Positions 26,252 through 35,939 are shown, counted from the stretch's first letter. The stretch: 64,000 nucleotides of DNA from Planosporangium spinosum (GCF_049999945.1 NZ_JBLYUB010000005.1:124001-188000), one strand, 5' to 3'. Notes: generated by a model from the sequence alone, not told the origin. Translations and numbers: made by a program.

Positions 26252-26810
26252 GTCACCTCTCACGCCCTGCTCACGCCCTGCGTTCCCGCGGATCCGGCAC
26301 CCAGTCTGTCAGCCTCACGGCCCGTGGTCGAGGGCCCCCGGCGTGGCGGCCGGTCCGGGCGGACGGGGTACCCGGCCAGCCAGCTCAATCCGGAGCTTTC
26401 CCGCTGCCGCGCGAAAATTCGGATGTCTCACTCGGAAAACAGCCGTGACGGTCGGATATTCCACGAGTCGGACGTCTCGCGCCTTGATATTTTCTGACTG
26501 CGATGCGCGATTTCTTCGGCCGCGCTGCGCGTTTCCGTCCGGCCGATCCCCGAGGCGGGGTGCGCAACTCCCCGAGGCGGGGTGCGCAACCCGGCCGTGG
26601 GTTGCGCGATAAGGCATTTCCAGCCCGCTCCGGCCATTGACTACCGTATCGACCATGAAGTGACACCGATAAATCTTGTCCGGGTCGCCGGTCGCTCCTA
26701 CTGTGCGCTCAGGAGCCGGACCGCCGCATGCCGGGCGGCCCGTTCCACGCTGGTCCGCGCCGCGACGGGAGAGCGGCTCCTCGTCGAGCGCGTATTCGGG
26801 GGAGGGTCGC
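26252..26810. other. Intergenic region upstream of the secreted protease
   Basis: About 560 bp between divergent genes with no convincing gene on either strand. The stretch 26395-26520 is unusually AT-rich for this genome, followed by a 22-bp tandem repeat; a promoter/regulatory region for the divergent genes is likely. Confidence 0.55.
26547..26590. repeat. 22-bp exact tandem repeat
   Basis: Two exact copies (26547-26568, 26569-26590) starting TCCCCGAGGCGGGGTGCGCA; each contains a small CCCC/GGGG hairpin. A reverse GTTGCGC follows at 26601, so a larger fold is possible. Confidence 0.88.
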
Positions 26811-29800
26811 GTGGGTCGACGAGCCAACCGGACGGGAAGAATCGCCGCCGTCGTCGCGGTCGTGGCGGCGGTCGGTTTCACCGGAATCGCGGTAGCCGTA
26901 CCGGCGCAGGCGGCCCCGGTTCCGGCCGGCGCGCAGGCACAGACCGGCATTCAGCGACAGGCCGACCTTCGGCAACCGGCGGGTATTCAGCAGCCGGCCG
27001 GCATTGGGCACCGGACCGGTATTCAGCAGCAGGCCGGCACCGGCTCACCGGGCAAACAGGTCGGACCGGTGCGGCCGCTCTGCGGTGCGCCGAAGACCGC
27101 GACCGAGATCCGGTGCCTGGCCCTGGCCCGCCTGGACGTCCAGGGTGGCACCGGGATCAGGCCGCAGGTGACCCCCGGCGGGTACGGGCCGGCCGATCTC
27201 CGGTCGGCGTACGCGCTGCCGTCGGCGCCGGCCGGTGCCGGGCGGACCGTCGCGATCGTCGACGCGTTCGACAACCCCAACGTCGAGGCCGACCTGGCCG
27301 TTTACCGTGCCCAGTACGGCCTGCCGGCCTGCACCACGGCCAACGGCTGCTTCCGCAAGGTCAACCAGAACGGACAGGTCGCCCCGCTGCCGGCGCCCGA
27401 GGCCGGCTGGGCCGGTGAGATCTCCCTCGACGTCCAGATGGTGTCGGCGATCTGCCCGAGCTGCGACATCCTGCTCGTCGAGGCCGACTCCAACGCCGAT
27501 GACGACCTGTACGCCGCCGTCAACAAGGCCGTCGAGCTGGGCGCGGCGTTCGTCTCCAACAGCTGGGGCGGCGCGGAGTACGCCACCCAGACCGCCGACG
27601 ACGAGACCTACTTCAACCACCCCGGCGTCGTCATCACGGCGGCCTCCGGCGACGACGGCTACGGCGCGTTGTACCCGGCGTCGTCGGCGTACGTGACCTC
27701 GGTCGGCGGCACGTCGCTGGCGCGCACCGACGGCGGCCGGGGCTGGACCGAGACGGTGTGGAGCGGTGCCGGCAGCGGCTGCTCGGCGTACGAGGCGAAG
27801 CCGGTGTTCCAGGCCGACCCCGACTGCGCGCGGCGCTCGTCCGCCGACGTGGCCGCGGTCGCCGACCCGGCCACCGGCGTGGCGGTCTACAACACCTACC
27901 GGTCACCCGGTTGGGTGGTGTACGGCGGCACCAGCGCCTCCGCGCCGATCATCGCCAGCGTGTACGCCCTCGCCGGTACCCCGCCGATGGGTACCCGGCC
28001 AAACGCCTTCCCGTACGCCTCGCCGTCCGCGCTCAACGACGTGACCAGCGGCGCCAACGGCAGCTGTGGCGGGTCGTACCTGTGCGCGGCGGTGCCCGGG
28101 TACGACGGGCCGACCGGCCTGGGCACCCCGAACGGGGTACGGGCGTTCGCCCCGGCGACCCCGTACGGGACGGTCACCGGCCGGGTCACCGACGCGGGCG
28201 ACGGGCACCCGCTCGCCGGCGTGCGGGTGGAGGCGGGCACCGCGGCGGACACCACGGGCGCCGACGGCCGCTACGAGCTGGGCCTGCCGGTGGGCCGTTA
28301 CGACGTGACCGCGTCGGCGTACGGGTACGGCCGCCGGACCAACAGCGGCGTGACCGTGACCGAGGGGACGACCACGATCTCCGACTTCACCCTCGCGGCG
28401 GTGCCGCGCACCAGCGTGAGCGGCACGATCCGGGACGGCTCCGGCCACGGCTGGCCGCTGTACGCGACGGTGACCGTCGCCGGCGTGCCCGGCGGGCCGG
28501 TCTTCACCGACCCGACGACCGGCCGGTTCAGCCTCGACCTGCCGACCGGCGACACGTACACGCTGCACGTCGCGGCCAACTATCCGGGCTACCGGACGGT
28601 CGACCTGACCGTGCCGGTCGGCACCGGCGCCGTCACCCGGGACGTCAGCGTGCCGGTCGACGCGGCCGCCTGCGCCGCACCCGGGTACGCGGTCCGCCAC
28701 TACGGCGCGTTCGAATCCTTCGACGCCGATACCACCCCGCCGGGTTGGACGGTCGTCGACCACACCGCCGACGGCGGGTGGCGCTTCACCGACCTCGGCG
28801 ACCGGGGCAACCTGACCGGCGGTACCGGCGGCTTCGCGATGATCGACAGCGACAAGCTCGGCGTCGGCCGGCACCAGGACACCGAGCTGCGGTCGCCGGT
28901 GGTCGACCTGACCGGACAGTCCGCGCCGGTGATCAGCTTCAACAGCGACTACCGGGCCTGGAACTCCTCGGTGGCCGACGTCGATCTGAGCCTGGACGCC
29001 GGCGAGACCTGGCGGAACGTCCTGCACCAGACCGACAGCGCGCGCGGGCCGCGGCTGGTCGAGCTGCCGATCCCGCAGGCCGCGGGCAAGGCCGGCGTGC
29101 AGGTCCGGTTCCACTACACCGGCACCTTCGCGTACTGGTGGGAGGTCGACGACGCGCTGGTCGGTACGCGCGCGTGCGAGCCGGTACCCGGCGGCCTGCT
29201 GGTCGGCCGGGTCACCGACCACAACACCGCAAAGGGCGTCAACGGCGCGACCGTGACCAGCGGCGACCACCCGGCCGACACGGCCCGTTCGGCCGCCGCG
29301 CCCGGCGACGCGAGCCTCGGCGACGGCTTCTACTGGATGTTCTCGCACGTCACCGGCGGTCACCCGGTCACCGCGTCGCGCACCGGGTACACCGACCAGA
29401 CCAAGACGGTGACCATCGCCGCCGACTGGGCCACCCGGGCGGACTTCGCGCTGGAGGCCGGCCACCTCACCGTCACGCCCGGCGCGGTCGCGAAGAGCGT
29501 GAAGCTCGGCGAGCAGACGACGGCGAAGGTGACGGTACGCAACGACGGCACCCGCCCCGCCCAGGTACGCCTGACCGAGCGGGACGGCGGCTTCGCGATG
29601 CTCACCAGGCAGGGCGGCGGCGCGCCGGAACAGACCGTCGCCGGCCGGTTCAGCCCGCGCCGCCTGGTGTCCGGCGCCGGGTCGGCCGCCGGGTCCACCG
29701 TGGCGGCCGAGGCGGGAGCCGCCGCTGCCGGAGCCGCCGCGGTCCGGCCGGCGGCCTCGCCGTCCGCGGCGCCGTGGACCGACATCGCCGACCTGCCCAT

Positions 29801-31100
29801 CCCGATCATGGACAACGCGGTCGGCGTGTCCGACGGCAAGCTGTACTCGTTCGGCGGCGCCACCACCGACTCGATCGTCGGTACCAGTGTGGTGTTCGAC
29901 CCGGCGGCCGGGGCCTGGACCCGCATCGCCGGCCTGCGGACGGCGCGGGAGAAGCCGGCGGGCGCCTTCATCGGCGGCAGGTTCTACGTCGTCGGCGGCT
30001 GGGCCGTCGACGGTGACCCCGAGCCGAGCCTGGAGATCTACGACCCGGCGTCGAACACCTGGTCGGCCGGGGCGCCCGTGCCGACCGCGTTCGCGGCCGC
30101 CGCGGCGGCCGTGCTCGACGGCAAGCTGTACGTCGTCGGCGGCTGCGACGGGTCGGTCTGCGGCACGCGGCAGGTGTACGCCTACACCCCGGCCAGCAAC
30201 ACCTGGGCCCGGGTGGCGGACTACCCGATGCCGATCGCGTGGAGCGCCTGCGGCGGCCTCGCCGGCCAGGTCTACTGCGCCGGCGGCACCGACGACACGG
30301 CCGACACCACGAAGGGGTACTCCTACAACCCGGCGACCAACGCCTGGTCGCCGATCGCCGACCTGCCGCTGGATCTGTGGGCGGGCAGCTACGCGACGGC
30401 CAACGGGGTGCTGCTCATCTCCGGGGGAGTGACCAACGGCGCCTCCACCGTGACCAACCGGGGCGTCGCATACGACCCGGCGACCGACTCCTGGACGGCG
30501 ATCGCGAACTCCAACAACACCGTGTACCGGGGCGGCGCCGCCTGCGGCTTCTACAAGGTCGGCGGCTCGGTCGGCAACTTCAACCCGGTGGCCCGGGCGG
30601 AGGTGCTGCCCGGCCTCGACCAGTGCGCGGCGGCCACCGACGTCAGCTGGCTGTCGGAGAGCCCGGCGTCGTTCACGCTCGCCCCGGGCAAGAGCACGAC
30701 CGTCACGGTCACGCTCGACGGTTCGGTCAGCCAGCCGGGGACGTACGCCGCCCGACTGGCGTTCGTCACCGACACGCCGTACCCGGTGGCCCCGGTCGAC
30801 GTGACGATGACCGTCACGCCCCCGAAGACCTGGGGCAAGATCACCGGTACGGTCGTCGGTGCCGCCTGCGACGGCGGCACGGTCCCCCTGGCCGGTGCCA
30901 CGGTCCAGATCGACACCTGGGCCGCCCACTACACCCTGCGCACCGACGCGGACGGCCGGTACGCGCTGTGGCTCGACAAGCGCAACAACCCGCTCGACGT
31001 GATCGTGGCGAGGGACGGCTGGCAGCCGAAGTACCGGCAGGTGAAGATCGCCGCCGGCACCACCACGACGGTGGACTGGACGCTGTCCTGCGCCCCGTAG
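26811..31100 (+). CDS. Secreted S53 (sedolisin) protease with Kelch repeats
   Basis: 1429 aa. GTG at 26811 has GGGGGAGG 5 nt upstream and opens a Sec signal (ends near AVAVPAQA). After a Gln/Ala/Gly-repeat linker, a sedolisin catalytic domain spans about 85-450: Glu203 and Asp207 in GEISLDVQMV, Asp281 in SGDDG, Ser375 in GTSASAP, and a calcium-site-like TGLGTPNG. The usual large pro-kumamolisin propeptide is absent. Then come two carboxypeptidase-regulatory-like domains, a jelly-roll/MAM-like segment (about 630-790), another regulatory-like domain, about six Kelch repeats (about 990-1265), an Ig-like region and a final regulatory-like domain. Probably an exoenzyme or surface protease; substrate unknown. 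Confidence 0.85.
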   Translation: MGRRANRTGRIAAVVAVVAAVGFTGIAVAVPAQAAPVPAGAQAQTGIQRQADLRQPAGIQQPAGIGHRTGIQQQAGTGSPGKQVGPVRPLCGAPKTATEIRCLALARLDVQGGTGIRPQVTPGGYGPADLRSAYALPSAPAGAGRTVAIVDAFDNPNVEADLAVYRAQYGLPACTTANGCFRKVNQNGQVAPLPAPEAGWAGEISLDVQMVSAICPSCDILLVEADSNADDDLYAAVNKAVELGAAFVSNSWGGAEYATQTADDETYFNHPGVVITAASGDDGYGALYPASSAYVTSVGGTSLARTDGGRGWTETVWSGAGSGCSAYEAKPVFQADPDCARRSSADVAAVADPATGVAVYNTYRSPGWVVYGGTSASAPIIASVYALAGTPPMGTRPNAFPYASPSALNDVTSGANGSCGGSYLCAAVPGYDGPTGLGTPNGVRAFAPATPYGTVTGRVTDAGDGHPLAGVRVEAGTAADTTGADGRYELGLPVGRYDVTASAYGYGRRTNSGVTVTEGTTTISDFTLAAVPRTSVSGTIRDGSGHGWPLYATVTVAGVPGGPVFTDPTTGRFSLDLPTGDTYTLHVAANYPGYRTVDLTVPVGTGAVTRDVSVPVDAAACAAPGYAVRHYGAFESFDADTTPPGWTVVDHTADGGWRFTDLGDRGNLTGGTGGFAMIDSDKLGVGRHQDTELRSPVVDLTGQSAPVISFNSDYRAWNSSVADVDLSLDAGETWRNVLHQTDSARGPRLVELPIPQAAGKAGVQVRFHYTGTFAYWWEVDDALVGTRACEPVPGGLLVGRVTDHNTAKGVNGATVTSGDHPADTARSAAAPGDASLGDGFYWMFSHVTGGHPVTASRTGYTDQTKTVTIAADWATRADFALEAGHLTVTPGAVAKSVKLGEQTTAKVTVRNDGTRPAQVRLTERDGGFAMLTRQGGGAPEQTVAGRFSPRRLVSGAGSAAGSTVAAEAGAAAAGAAAVRPAASPSAAPWTDIADLPIPIMDNAVGVSDGKLYSFGGATTDSIVGTSVVFDPAAGAWTRIAGLRTAREKPAGAFIGGRFYVVGGWAVDGDPEPSLEIYDPASNTWSAGAPVPTAFAAAAAAVLDGKLYVVGGCDGSVCGTRQVYAYTPASNTWARVADYPMPIAWSACGGLAGQVYCAGGTDDTADTTKGYSYNPATNAWSPIADLPLDLWAGSYATANGVLLISGGVTNGASTVTNRGVAYDPATDSWTAIANSNNTVYRGGAACGFYKVGGSVGNFNPVARAEVLPGLDQCAAATDVSWLSESPASFTLAPGKSTTVTVTLDGSVSQPGTYAARLAFVTDTPYPVAPVDVTMTVTPPKTWGKITGTVVGAACDGGTVPLAGATVQIDTWAAHYTLRTDADGRYALWLDKRNNPLDVIVARDGWQPKYRQVKIAAGTTTTVDWTLSCAP

Positions 31101-31107
31101 CTTCCGC

Positions 31108-31157
31108 GATCGGTGGACACGTGGGCCGCCCAACGCCGGTCCACGTGTCCACCGATC
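31108..31157. terminator. Bidirectional terminator, GATC/TGGACA palindrome
   Basis: Perfect 17-bp arms GATCGGTGGACACGTGG (31108-31124) and complement (31141-31157), 16-nt loop, between the convergent protease and ppc genes. Confidence 0.85.
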
Positions 31158-31171
31158 TGGGCGACGTGGGG

Positions 31172-33991
31172 TCAGCCCGTGTTGCGCAGGCCGGCCGCGA
31201 TGCCGTTGATCGTGGTCAGCAGTGCCCGCTGGAGCGCCGGGTCGGCCGGCTGGCGCTGCACGGCGGCCTCGCGGTGCCGGGCCAGCAGCGACGCCTGCAG
31301 GTGGTGCAGCGGTTGCAGGTACGTGTCGCGTACCCCCAGCGTGCGGGCCAGGACGGGCTGCTTCTCCAGCAGTTCCGACTCGCCGGTGATGGCGAGCACC
31401 TCGGAGACGGTCCGGTCGTACTCGGCGCGGATCATTTCGAAGATCGGCCGCAGCGGCTCGGGTACCAGTGAGTCCACGTACCGGGCCGCGATGTCGAGGT
31501 CGGTCTTGGCGAGCATCATCTCCACGTTGGACAGGAACGTCCGGAAGAAGTGCCACTGCTCGTGCATCTCGGCCAGGACGTCGGACAGGCCCGCCGCCCG
31601 CGCGGCGGCCAGGCCGGTGCCCACGCCGTACCAGCCGGGCACGATCTGCCGGGACTGGGTCCAGCCGAACACCCACGGGATCGCCCGCAGGCCCTCCAGG
31701 CCGGCGCCGGTGTTCGGGCGCTTCGACGGCCGCGAGCCGATGTTGAGCGCGCCGAGCAGCTCGGTCGGGGTGGAGGCCCAGAAGTACGCCGGCAGGTCGG
31801 GCTGCTCGACCAGGCCCCGGTAGGCGCGGTACGCCGCGTCGGAGACGGTGTTCATCGTCGAGTCCCACTTCGCGAGGGCCTCGGCGGGCTGGCGGGGTTC
31901 GGTGTGCAGCAGCGCGCTCTGCAACACCGCCGCCAGGGTCAGCTCCAGGTTCTCGCGGGCCAGCGCCGGCAACGTGTACTTGTCGGAGATGACCTCGCCC
32001 TGCTCGGTCACCTTGATCGCGCCGTCGAGCGTGCCGTACGGCTGGGCCAGGATCGCCTCGTGGGTCGGCCCGCCGCCCCGGCCGACGGTGCCGCCCCGGC
32101 CGTGGAACAGCCGCAGCCGTACCCCGTGCTTGGCGGCGACGTCGCGCAGCGCCCGCTGGGCCCGGTGGATCGACCACTGCGAGGTGGTGATGCCGGCCTC
32201 CTTGTTGGAGTCGGAGTAGCCCAGCATCACCTCCTGCACGTCACCGCGGGCCCGGACCACCGACCGGTACGTCGGCAGCGACAGCAGCGCGTCCAGCAGC
32301 GGGCCGGCGGCGTCGAGCTCCACCGGCGTCTCCAGCAGCGGCACGAACCCGATCCGCGCCCTGACCGGGTCGGCGCCGAGGTCGACCAGGCCGACCTCGC
32401 GGGCCAGGACGACCGCCGCGAGCAGGTCGTCGATGCCGCGGGTCATGGAGACGATGTACGACTCGACGACGCTCGGCCCGAAGCGGTCCTGGGCCTCCCG
32501 GATCGCACCGAACACGCCGAACGTCTTGCGGGCGGGGTCCGACAGGGGAGTGTCGACCCCGGACAGCGGCCGGCGCGAGGACATCTCGTTGACCAGCAGC
32601 GCGGTCCGGTCGCCCCGGTCCAGCGAGGCGTACTCCACCTCGCCGACCCGGGCGTACAGCTCGGTGAGCACCGCGTGGTGGGCGTCGGCGTGCTCGCGGA
32701 TGTCGAGCGTGGCGAGCTGGAGCCCGAACGCCGAGATCACCTGGATCGCCGAGGCGAGCCGGCCGGCCGCCGCGAGCTGGCCGCCGTTGCGGGCCAGCGA
32801 CGCCCGGACCAGTTCCAGATCGGTGATCAGTTCATCGGTACCCAGATAGTCGCGGCCGGGCTGGTGCGGCGTGCCGGCGACCAGCCGGTTGCGGGTGTTG
32901 GCCAGCTTGAGCCGGATGTAGCGCAGCTTCAGCCGGTAGGGCTCCTCGGCGTTGACCCGCCGGTACCGGGCGGGCAGCTCGGGCAGCGCGTCGACGTCGG
33001 CGGCGAGGCTCGCCGAGAGGTCCAGGGAGGTGCCGCGCAGCCGCTTGGAGACCGACAGCGAGTCGATCAGCTCATCGACGATGCGCTCGGCGGTGCGGAT
33101 GCCGTACTCGTGCTGGATGAGCAGCACCTCGCGGGTGACCGCCGGGGTGACGAACGGGTTGCCGTCCCGGTCGCCGCCGATCCACGACCCGAAGGTCAGC
33201 GGGCGGGCCGCGGGCGGCAGCTTCACGCCCAGGTCGCGGAGGATCTCCGACAGCTCGTCGAGGACCGCGGGTGCGGCGTCGCGGGCCAGGTCGGCCAGGT
33301 AGTAGATCGCGTTGCGGGCCTCATCGGTCGGCTCCGGCCGTTCCAGCCGCAGCTCGTCGGTCTGCCACAGCATGTCGAGCAGCTCCGCGAGCCGGCGGTC
33401 GGTCCGGCTGGCCCGCGCCGGGTCGCGCCACCCGTCGATCGCCGTGGCGGTGGCCTCGACGTCCAGCTCGTCGGCGACCGCGCGCAGCTTGGTCAGGATC
33501 GACCGGCGCGCCGCCTCGGTCGGGTGCGCGGTGAACACCGGCCGTACGGCCAGCCGCCCGGCGATCGTGCCGATCTCGCGGGCGCCGACGCCCCGGTCGG
33601 CGATCAGCTTGGCGGCCCGGTCCAGCCAGCCACCCTCGCGTACCCGGATGCGGCGCAGCTCGCGCGCCCGGTGCACCTGTTCGGTGACGTTGGCGAGGTG
33701 GAAGTAGGTGGAGAAGGCCCGGGCCAGTTGGGTGCCGGTGGTCAGATCGAGGCCGGCCAGCCGCTCCGCCGCGGCCTCCGGGTCGGAGCGCACCAGCGCC
33801 CGTACCTCCTCGACCAGGTCCAGCAGGTCCTGGCCGTCCTGACGGACGAGACTCTGGCCGAGCAGGGTGCCCAGCCGGCGGATGTCCGCGCGCAGGGCGG
33901 CGTCGGCCTCGTCGGTCTGCGGGGTGTCGGCGTCCTGGCTGGGGGCGGTCCGGTCCCGGTCGAACAATTCCTGGTCAGGCTCGGTGCTCAC
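31172..33991 (-). CDS. ppc: Phosphoenolpyruvate carboxylase
   Basis: Anaplerotic enzyme making oxaloacetate from PEP and bicarbonate. 939 aa, full length. Motifs: VFTAHPTEAARRSIL with catalytic His, GSWIGGDRDGNPFV, GYSDSNKEAGITTSQW, FHGRGGTVGRGGGPTHEAIL (bicarbonate/PEP site) and the C-terminal RNTG (usually QNTG), the effector/catalytic tail. GTG at 33991 has AAGGAG 6 nt upstream. Ends convergent with the protease gene. Allosteric control by acetyl-CoA or aspartate is known in the family but not readable here. Confidence 0.97.
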   Translation of the reverse strand: MSTEPDQELFDRDRTAPSQDADTPQTDEADAALRADIRRLGTLLGQSLVRQDGQDLLDLVEEVRALVRSDPEAAAERLAGLDLTTGTQLARAFSTYFHLANVTEQVHRARELRRIRVREGGWLDRAAKLIADRGVGAREIGTIAGRLAVRPVFTAHPTEAARRSILTKLRAVADELDVEATATAIDGWRDPARASRTDRRLAELLDMLWQTDELRLERPEPTDEARNAIYYLADLARDAAPAVLDELSEILRDLGVKLPPAARPLTFGSWIGGDRDGNPFVTPAVTREVLLIQHEYGIRTAERIVDELIDSLSVSKRLRGTSLDLSASLAADVDALPELPARYRRVNAEEPYRLKLRYIRLKLANTRNRLVAGTPHQPGRDYLGTDELITDLELVRASLARNGGQLAAAGRLASAIQVISAFGLQLATLDIREHADAHHAVLTELYARVGEVEYASLDRGDRTALLVNEMSSRRPLSGVDTPLSDPARKTFGVFGAIREAQDRFGPSVVESYIVSMTRGIDDLLAAVVLAREVGLVDLGADPVRARIGFVPLLETPVELDAAGPLLDALLSLPTYRSVVRARGDVQEVMLGYSDSNKEAGITTSQWSIHRAQRALRDVAAKHGVRLRLFHGRGGTVGRGGGPTHEAILAQPYGTLDGAIKVTEQGEVISDKYTLPALARENLELTLAAVLQSALLHTEPRQPAEALAKWDSTMNTVSDAAYRAYRGLVEQPDLPAYFWASTPTELLGALNIGSRPSKRPNTGAGLEGLRAIPWVFGWTQSRQIVPGWYGVGTGLAAARAAGLSDVLAEMHEQWHFFRTFLSNVEMMLAKTDLDIAARYVDSLVPEPLRPIFEMIRAEYDRTVSEVLAITGESELLEKQPVLARTLGVRDTYLQPLHHLQASLLARHREAAVQRQPADPALQRALLTTINGIAAGLRNTG

Positions 33992-34231
33992 GCTGGCTCC
34001 TTCGCTACGGCTACGCGGGGACAGCGCTGTCCAGAGCTCATGCAGATGCTATCGGGTCGGCCAGCGGCCCACGCCGTCGGTGGGCTACCCGCGCGGATGC
34101 GACCTAGCCGCGCCCCGCGAGATCGTCTTATTCGGGTGTCGGCGGGTGGAGCGGTCGCTATGGTCGGCGGGTGCGATATCCGTCGAAACCCAAGGCGGGT
34201 GACCGGGTCGCGGTCCGGCACTGATCGCGGG

Positions 34232-34402
34232 TCACCATGGGCGCCGTCCGGCGAGCAGGTATGCGGCCCAGATGGTCACCGAGCACGGGTACGGGGTCAG
34301 ATGTCCCCACAGTTCCCGGCATCCGAGGCAGAAGCCGAGCCGGTCGGGTACGTGTACCGCGCTGGTCCGCAGGGCCGCCGTCACGGCCCGGTCGGCGCTC
34401 AC
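34232..34402 (-). CDS. Small Cys-containing protein, second of a pair
   Basis: 56 aa from the GTG at 34402, which overlaps the upstream gene's TGA as GTGA and has GAAGG 6 nt before it. Core FCLGCRELWGHLTPYPC has three Cys residues in a pattern that could bind metal or an iron-sulfur centre, then a hydrophobic tail. A start at 34426 is also open. Co-transcribed with 34399-34668 and divergent from the XRE-DUF397 pair. Function unknown. Confidence 0.6.
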   Translation of the reverse strand: MSADRAVTAALRTSAVHVPDRLGFCLGCRELWGHLTPYPCSVTIWAAYLLAGRRPW

Positions 34403-34668
34403 CACCGGCCTTCGTTGGTGCGCCACCGCTGCGTGAGCGTCAGCCAGTCGGGCCGGCCGACCCGCTGGTACGCCACCGTCGGCGCGTTCCCGTGCGGGTC
34501 GTTCCGGCCAGTGTCGTTCCGGCCCGTGTCGTTCTTACCGGCGGCGTCGCGGCCGGTGAACCGGTCCGGGCAGGGCCAGCGCAGGCCACAGGTGCACCAG
34601 CGCCGGAAGCGCCGCCAGACCGGGCGGTGCTGCGGGGCGTACGAAACGGGCTGCTCTTTCCGCGTCAT
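34399..34668 (-). CDS. Small Cys-containing protein, first of a pair
   Basis: 89 aa. ATG at 34668 follows AGGGG at good spacing. Motif RRWCTCGLRWPCPD has three Cys in a tight group. A pentapeptide-like stretch (NDTGRNDTGRNDP) reflects a short tandem DNA repeat. Translationally coupled to the next small gene by overlap. The pair is divergent from the XRE regulator at 34847, suggesting a shared control region. No known function. Confidence 0.6.
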   Translation of the reverse strand: MTRKEQPVSYAPQHRPVWRRFRRWCTCGLRWPCPDRFTGRDAAGKNDTGRNDTGRNDPHGNAPTVAYQRVGRPDWLTLTQRWRTNEGRW

Positions 34669-34846
34669 CTCTTTCCCCTGCCGCTCGTCGGACAACCGTC
34701 GCGGGCAGCGTCACGCCCCATTGCCGATCCGGGCAACGAATCGCGCTGAGATTTGCGCAAGAATATTTACACCGTATCGGGTGGCGCATTTACTCCGTCT
34801 CGAATGGACCGTTCGGTGTGGTCATAGTGAGACAGGGAGGTGCGCA

Positions 34847-35725
34847 GTGATCGATGGTGGGTCATCCGTTCCCCGCCGTCAGCTCGGCCGGTACCTGAAG
34901 AAGGCGCGGGAGGAGGCGGGGGTCGCCCTGGAAGCCGCCGCGCGGGAGTTGGAGTGGTCGCGGGCGCGCATGTATCGCATCGAGAGCGGCCACACGTCCG
35001 TGCGCAGCCACGACGTCGTCGCGATGTGCGCCCTGTACGGCGTGTCGAAGGAGATGGCCGAGGTGCTGGTCGGCCTCGCCAAGGAGTCCAAGGCGAAGGG
35101 CTGGTGGCATCCGTACAGCGAGGTGGTGCGCCCGCATCTCGAGCTTTACTTCGGGTTGGAAGCTGCCGCGAGCCGGCTCCGGCAGTACCAGGCCGCGCTG
35201 ATTCCCGGTCTGCTACAGACGCGCGAGTATGCGGAAGCAGTCTTCCGTACCCTGCCCGGCACCACCGAGGACGAGGTCGCTCAGAAGGTCGCGGTCCGCT
35301 TGGAGCGCCAGAGACTCCTCGGTCGACGCCGGCCGAAGGCGCCCGAGTTGGAGGTCGTCCTCGATGAGGCTGTCCTTCGCCGGACCATCGCCGATCGCGA
35401 GGGAATGCAGCGGCAACTTGCGCATCTGGTCAACATCGCCCAGAAGCCGGGGATCGGTGTCAGGGTGCTGCCCCTGGAGGCCGGGCCGCACCCTGCGTCG
35501 GCCGCGGCGGAGTTCGTCATTCTGGAGTTCCCTGGCGTGGGAAATCGTGATCCCGAACCGACGACCATCTACAGCGATGGCATTACGGGCTCCCTGTACC
35601 TCGACAAACCGGGTGAAGTGGCGGCGTACGAAAGGGCCTGGCAAGCACTCGACTCCTTGGCGTTGGGTCAGCGGGAGTCCGAAGACTTGATAGGAACGAT
35701 CATTAAGGAGATCGGGGATGACTGA
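34847..35725 (+). CDS. XRE-family regulator with DUF5753 domain
   Basis: 292 aa. N-terminal XRE helix-turn-helix (RRQLGRYLKKAREEAGVALE, about residues 8-65), then the long DUF5753 domain (AALIPGLLQTREYAEAVFRT through the C-terminus), typical of Scr1/WhiJ-type actinobacterial regulators. GTG at 34847 has GGGAGG 6 nt upstream; the very long open frame before it is not coding. It overlaps the DUF397 gene by 8 bp, so the two are expressed together. In the family the pair influences development or antibiotic production; the small protein is thought to modulate the regulator. Confidence 0.92.
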   Translation: MIDGGSSVPRRQLGRYLKKAREEAGVALEAAARELEWSRARMYRIESGHTSVRSHDVVAMCALYGVSKEMAEVLVGLAKESKAKGWWHPYSEVVRPHLELYFGLEAAASRLRQYQAALIPGLLQTREYAEAVFRTLPGTTEDEVAQKVAVRLERQRLLGRRRPKAPELEVVLDEAVLRRTIADREGMQRQLAHLVNIAQKPGIGVRVLPLEAGPHPASAAAEFVILEFPGVGNRDPEPTTIYSDGITGSLYLDKPGEVAAYERAWQALDSLALGQRESEDLIGTIIKEIGDD

Positions 35726-35906
35726 CCTGAACGGCGCCCGGTGGCGTAAGAGCCGCCGTAGCAGCAATGACGGGGCATGTGTCGAGGTGGCCGACGACCT
35801 GGCCGGTGTCGTGTACGTACGGGACAGCAAGGATCCCGACGGCCCGGTGCTGGCGTTCGAGCCCGACGCGTGGCGGGCGTTCATCGAGGACGTTAAGAGC
35901 CTCTGA
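35718..35906 (+). CDS. DUF397-family small protein
   Basis: 62 aa. Begins LNGARWRKSRRSSNDGACVEVA and has the family VRDSKDPDGPVLAFEPDAWRAFI core. ATG at 35718 overlaps the XRE stop by 8 bp, giving translational coupling. DUF397 proteins accompany XRE-DUF5753 regulators across actinobacteria (WhiJ and Scr1/Scr2 systems). Likely forms a complex with the regulator. Confidence 0.93.
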   Translation: MTDLNGARWRKSRRSSNDGACVEVADDLAGVVYVRDSKDPDGPVLAFEPDAWRAFIEDVKSL

Positions 35907-35908
35907 CT

Positions 35909-35939
35909 CCCGGCGCGTAGGGATTCCGCGCGCGCCGGG
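35909..35939 (+). terminator. Hairpin after the DUF397 gene
   Basis: 9-bp arms CCCGGCGCG (35909-35917) and CGCGCCGGG (35931-35939) with a 13-nt loop. No T-run, so termination is moderately likely. Confidence 0.45.

Noticed and set aside
27903..32177. 1424-codon minus-strand frame over the protease gene
   Set aside because: Arg/Gly/Pro-rich shadow created by GC-biased codons of the plus-strand gene; no family features.
31550..34846. Very long open frame on the plus strand opposite ppc
   Set aside because: It is the antisense shadow of ppc and low-complexity; only the part after 34847 matches a known family.
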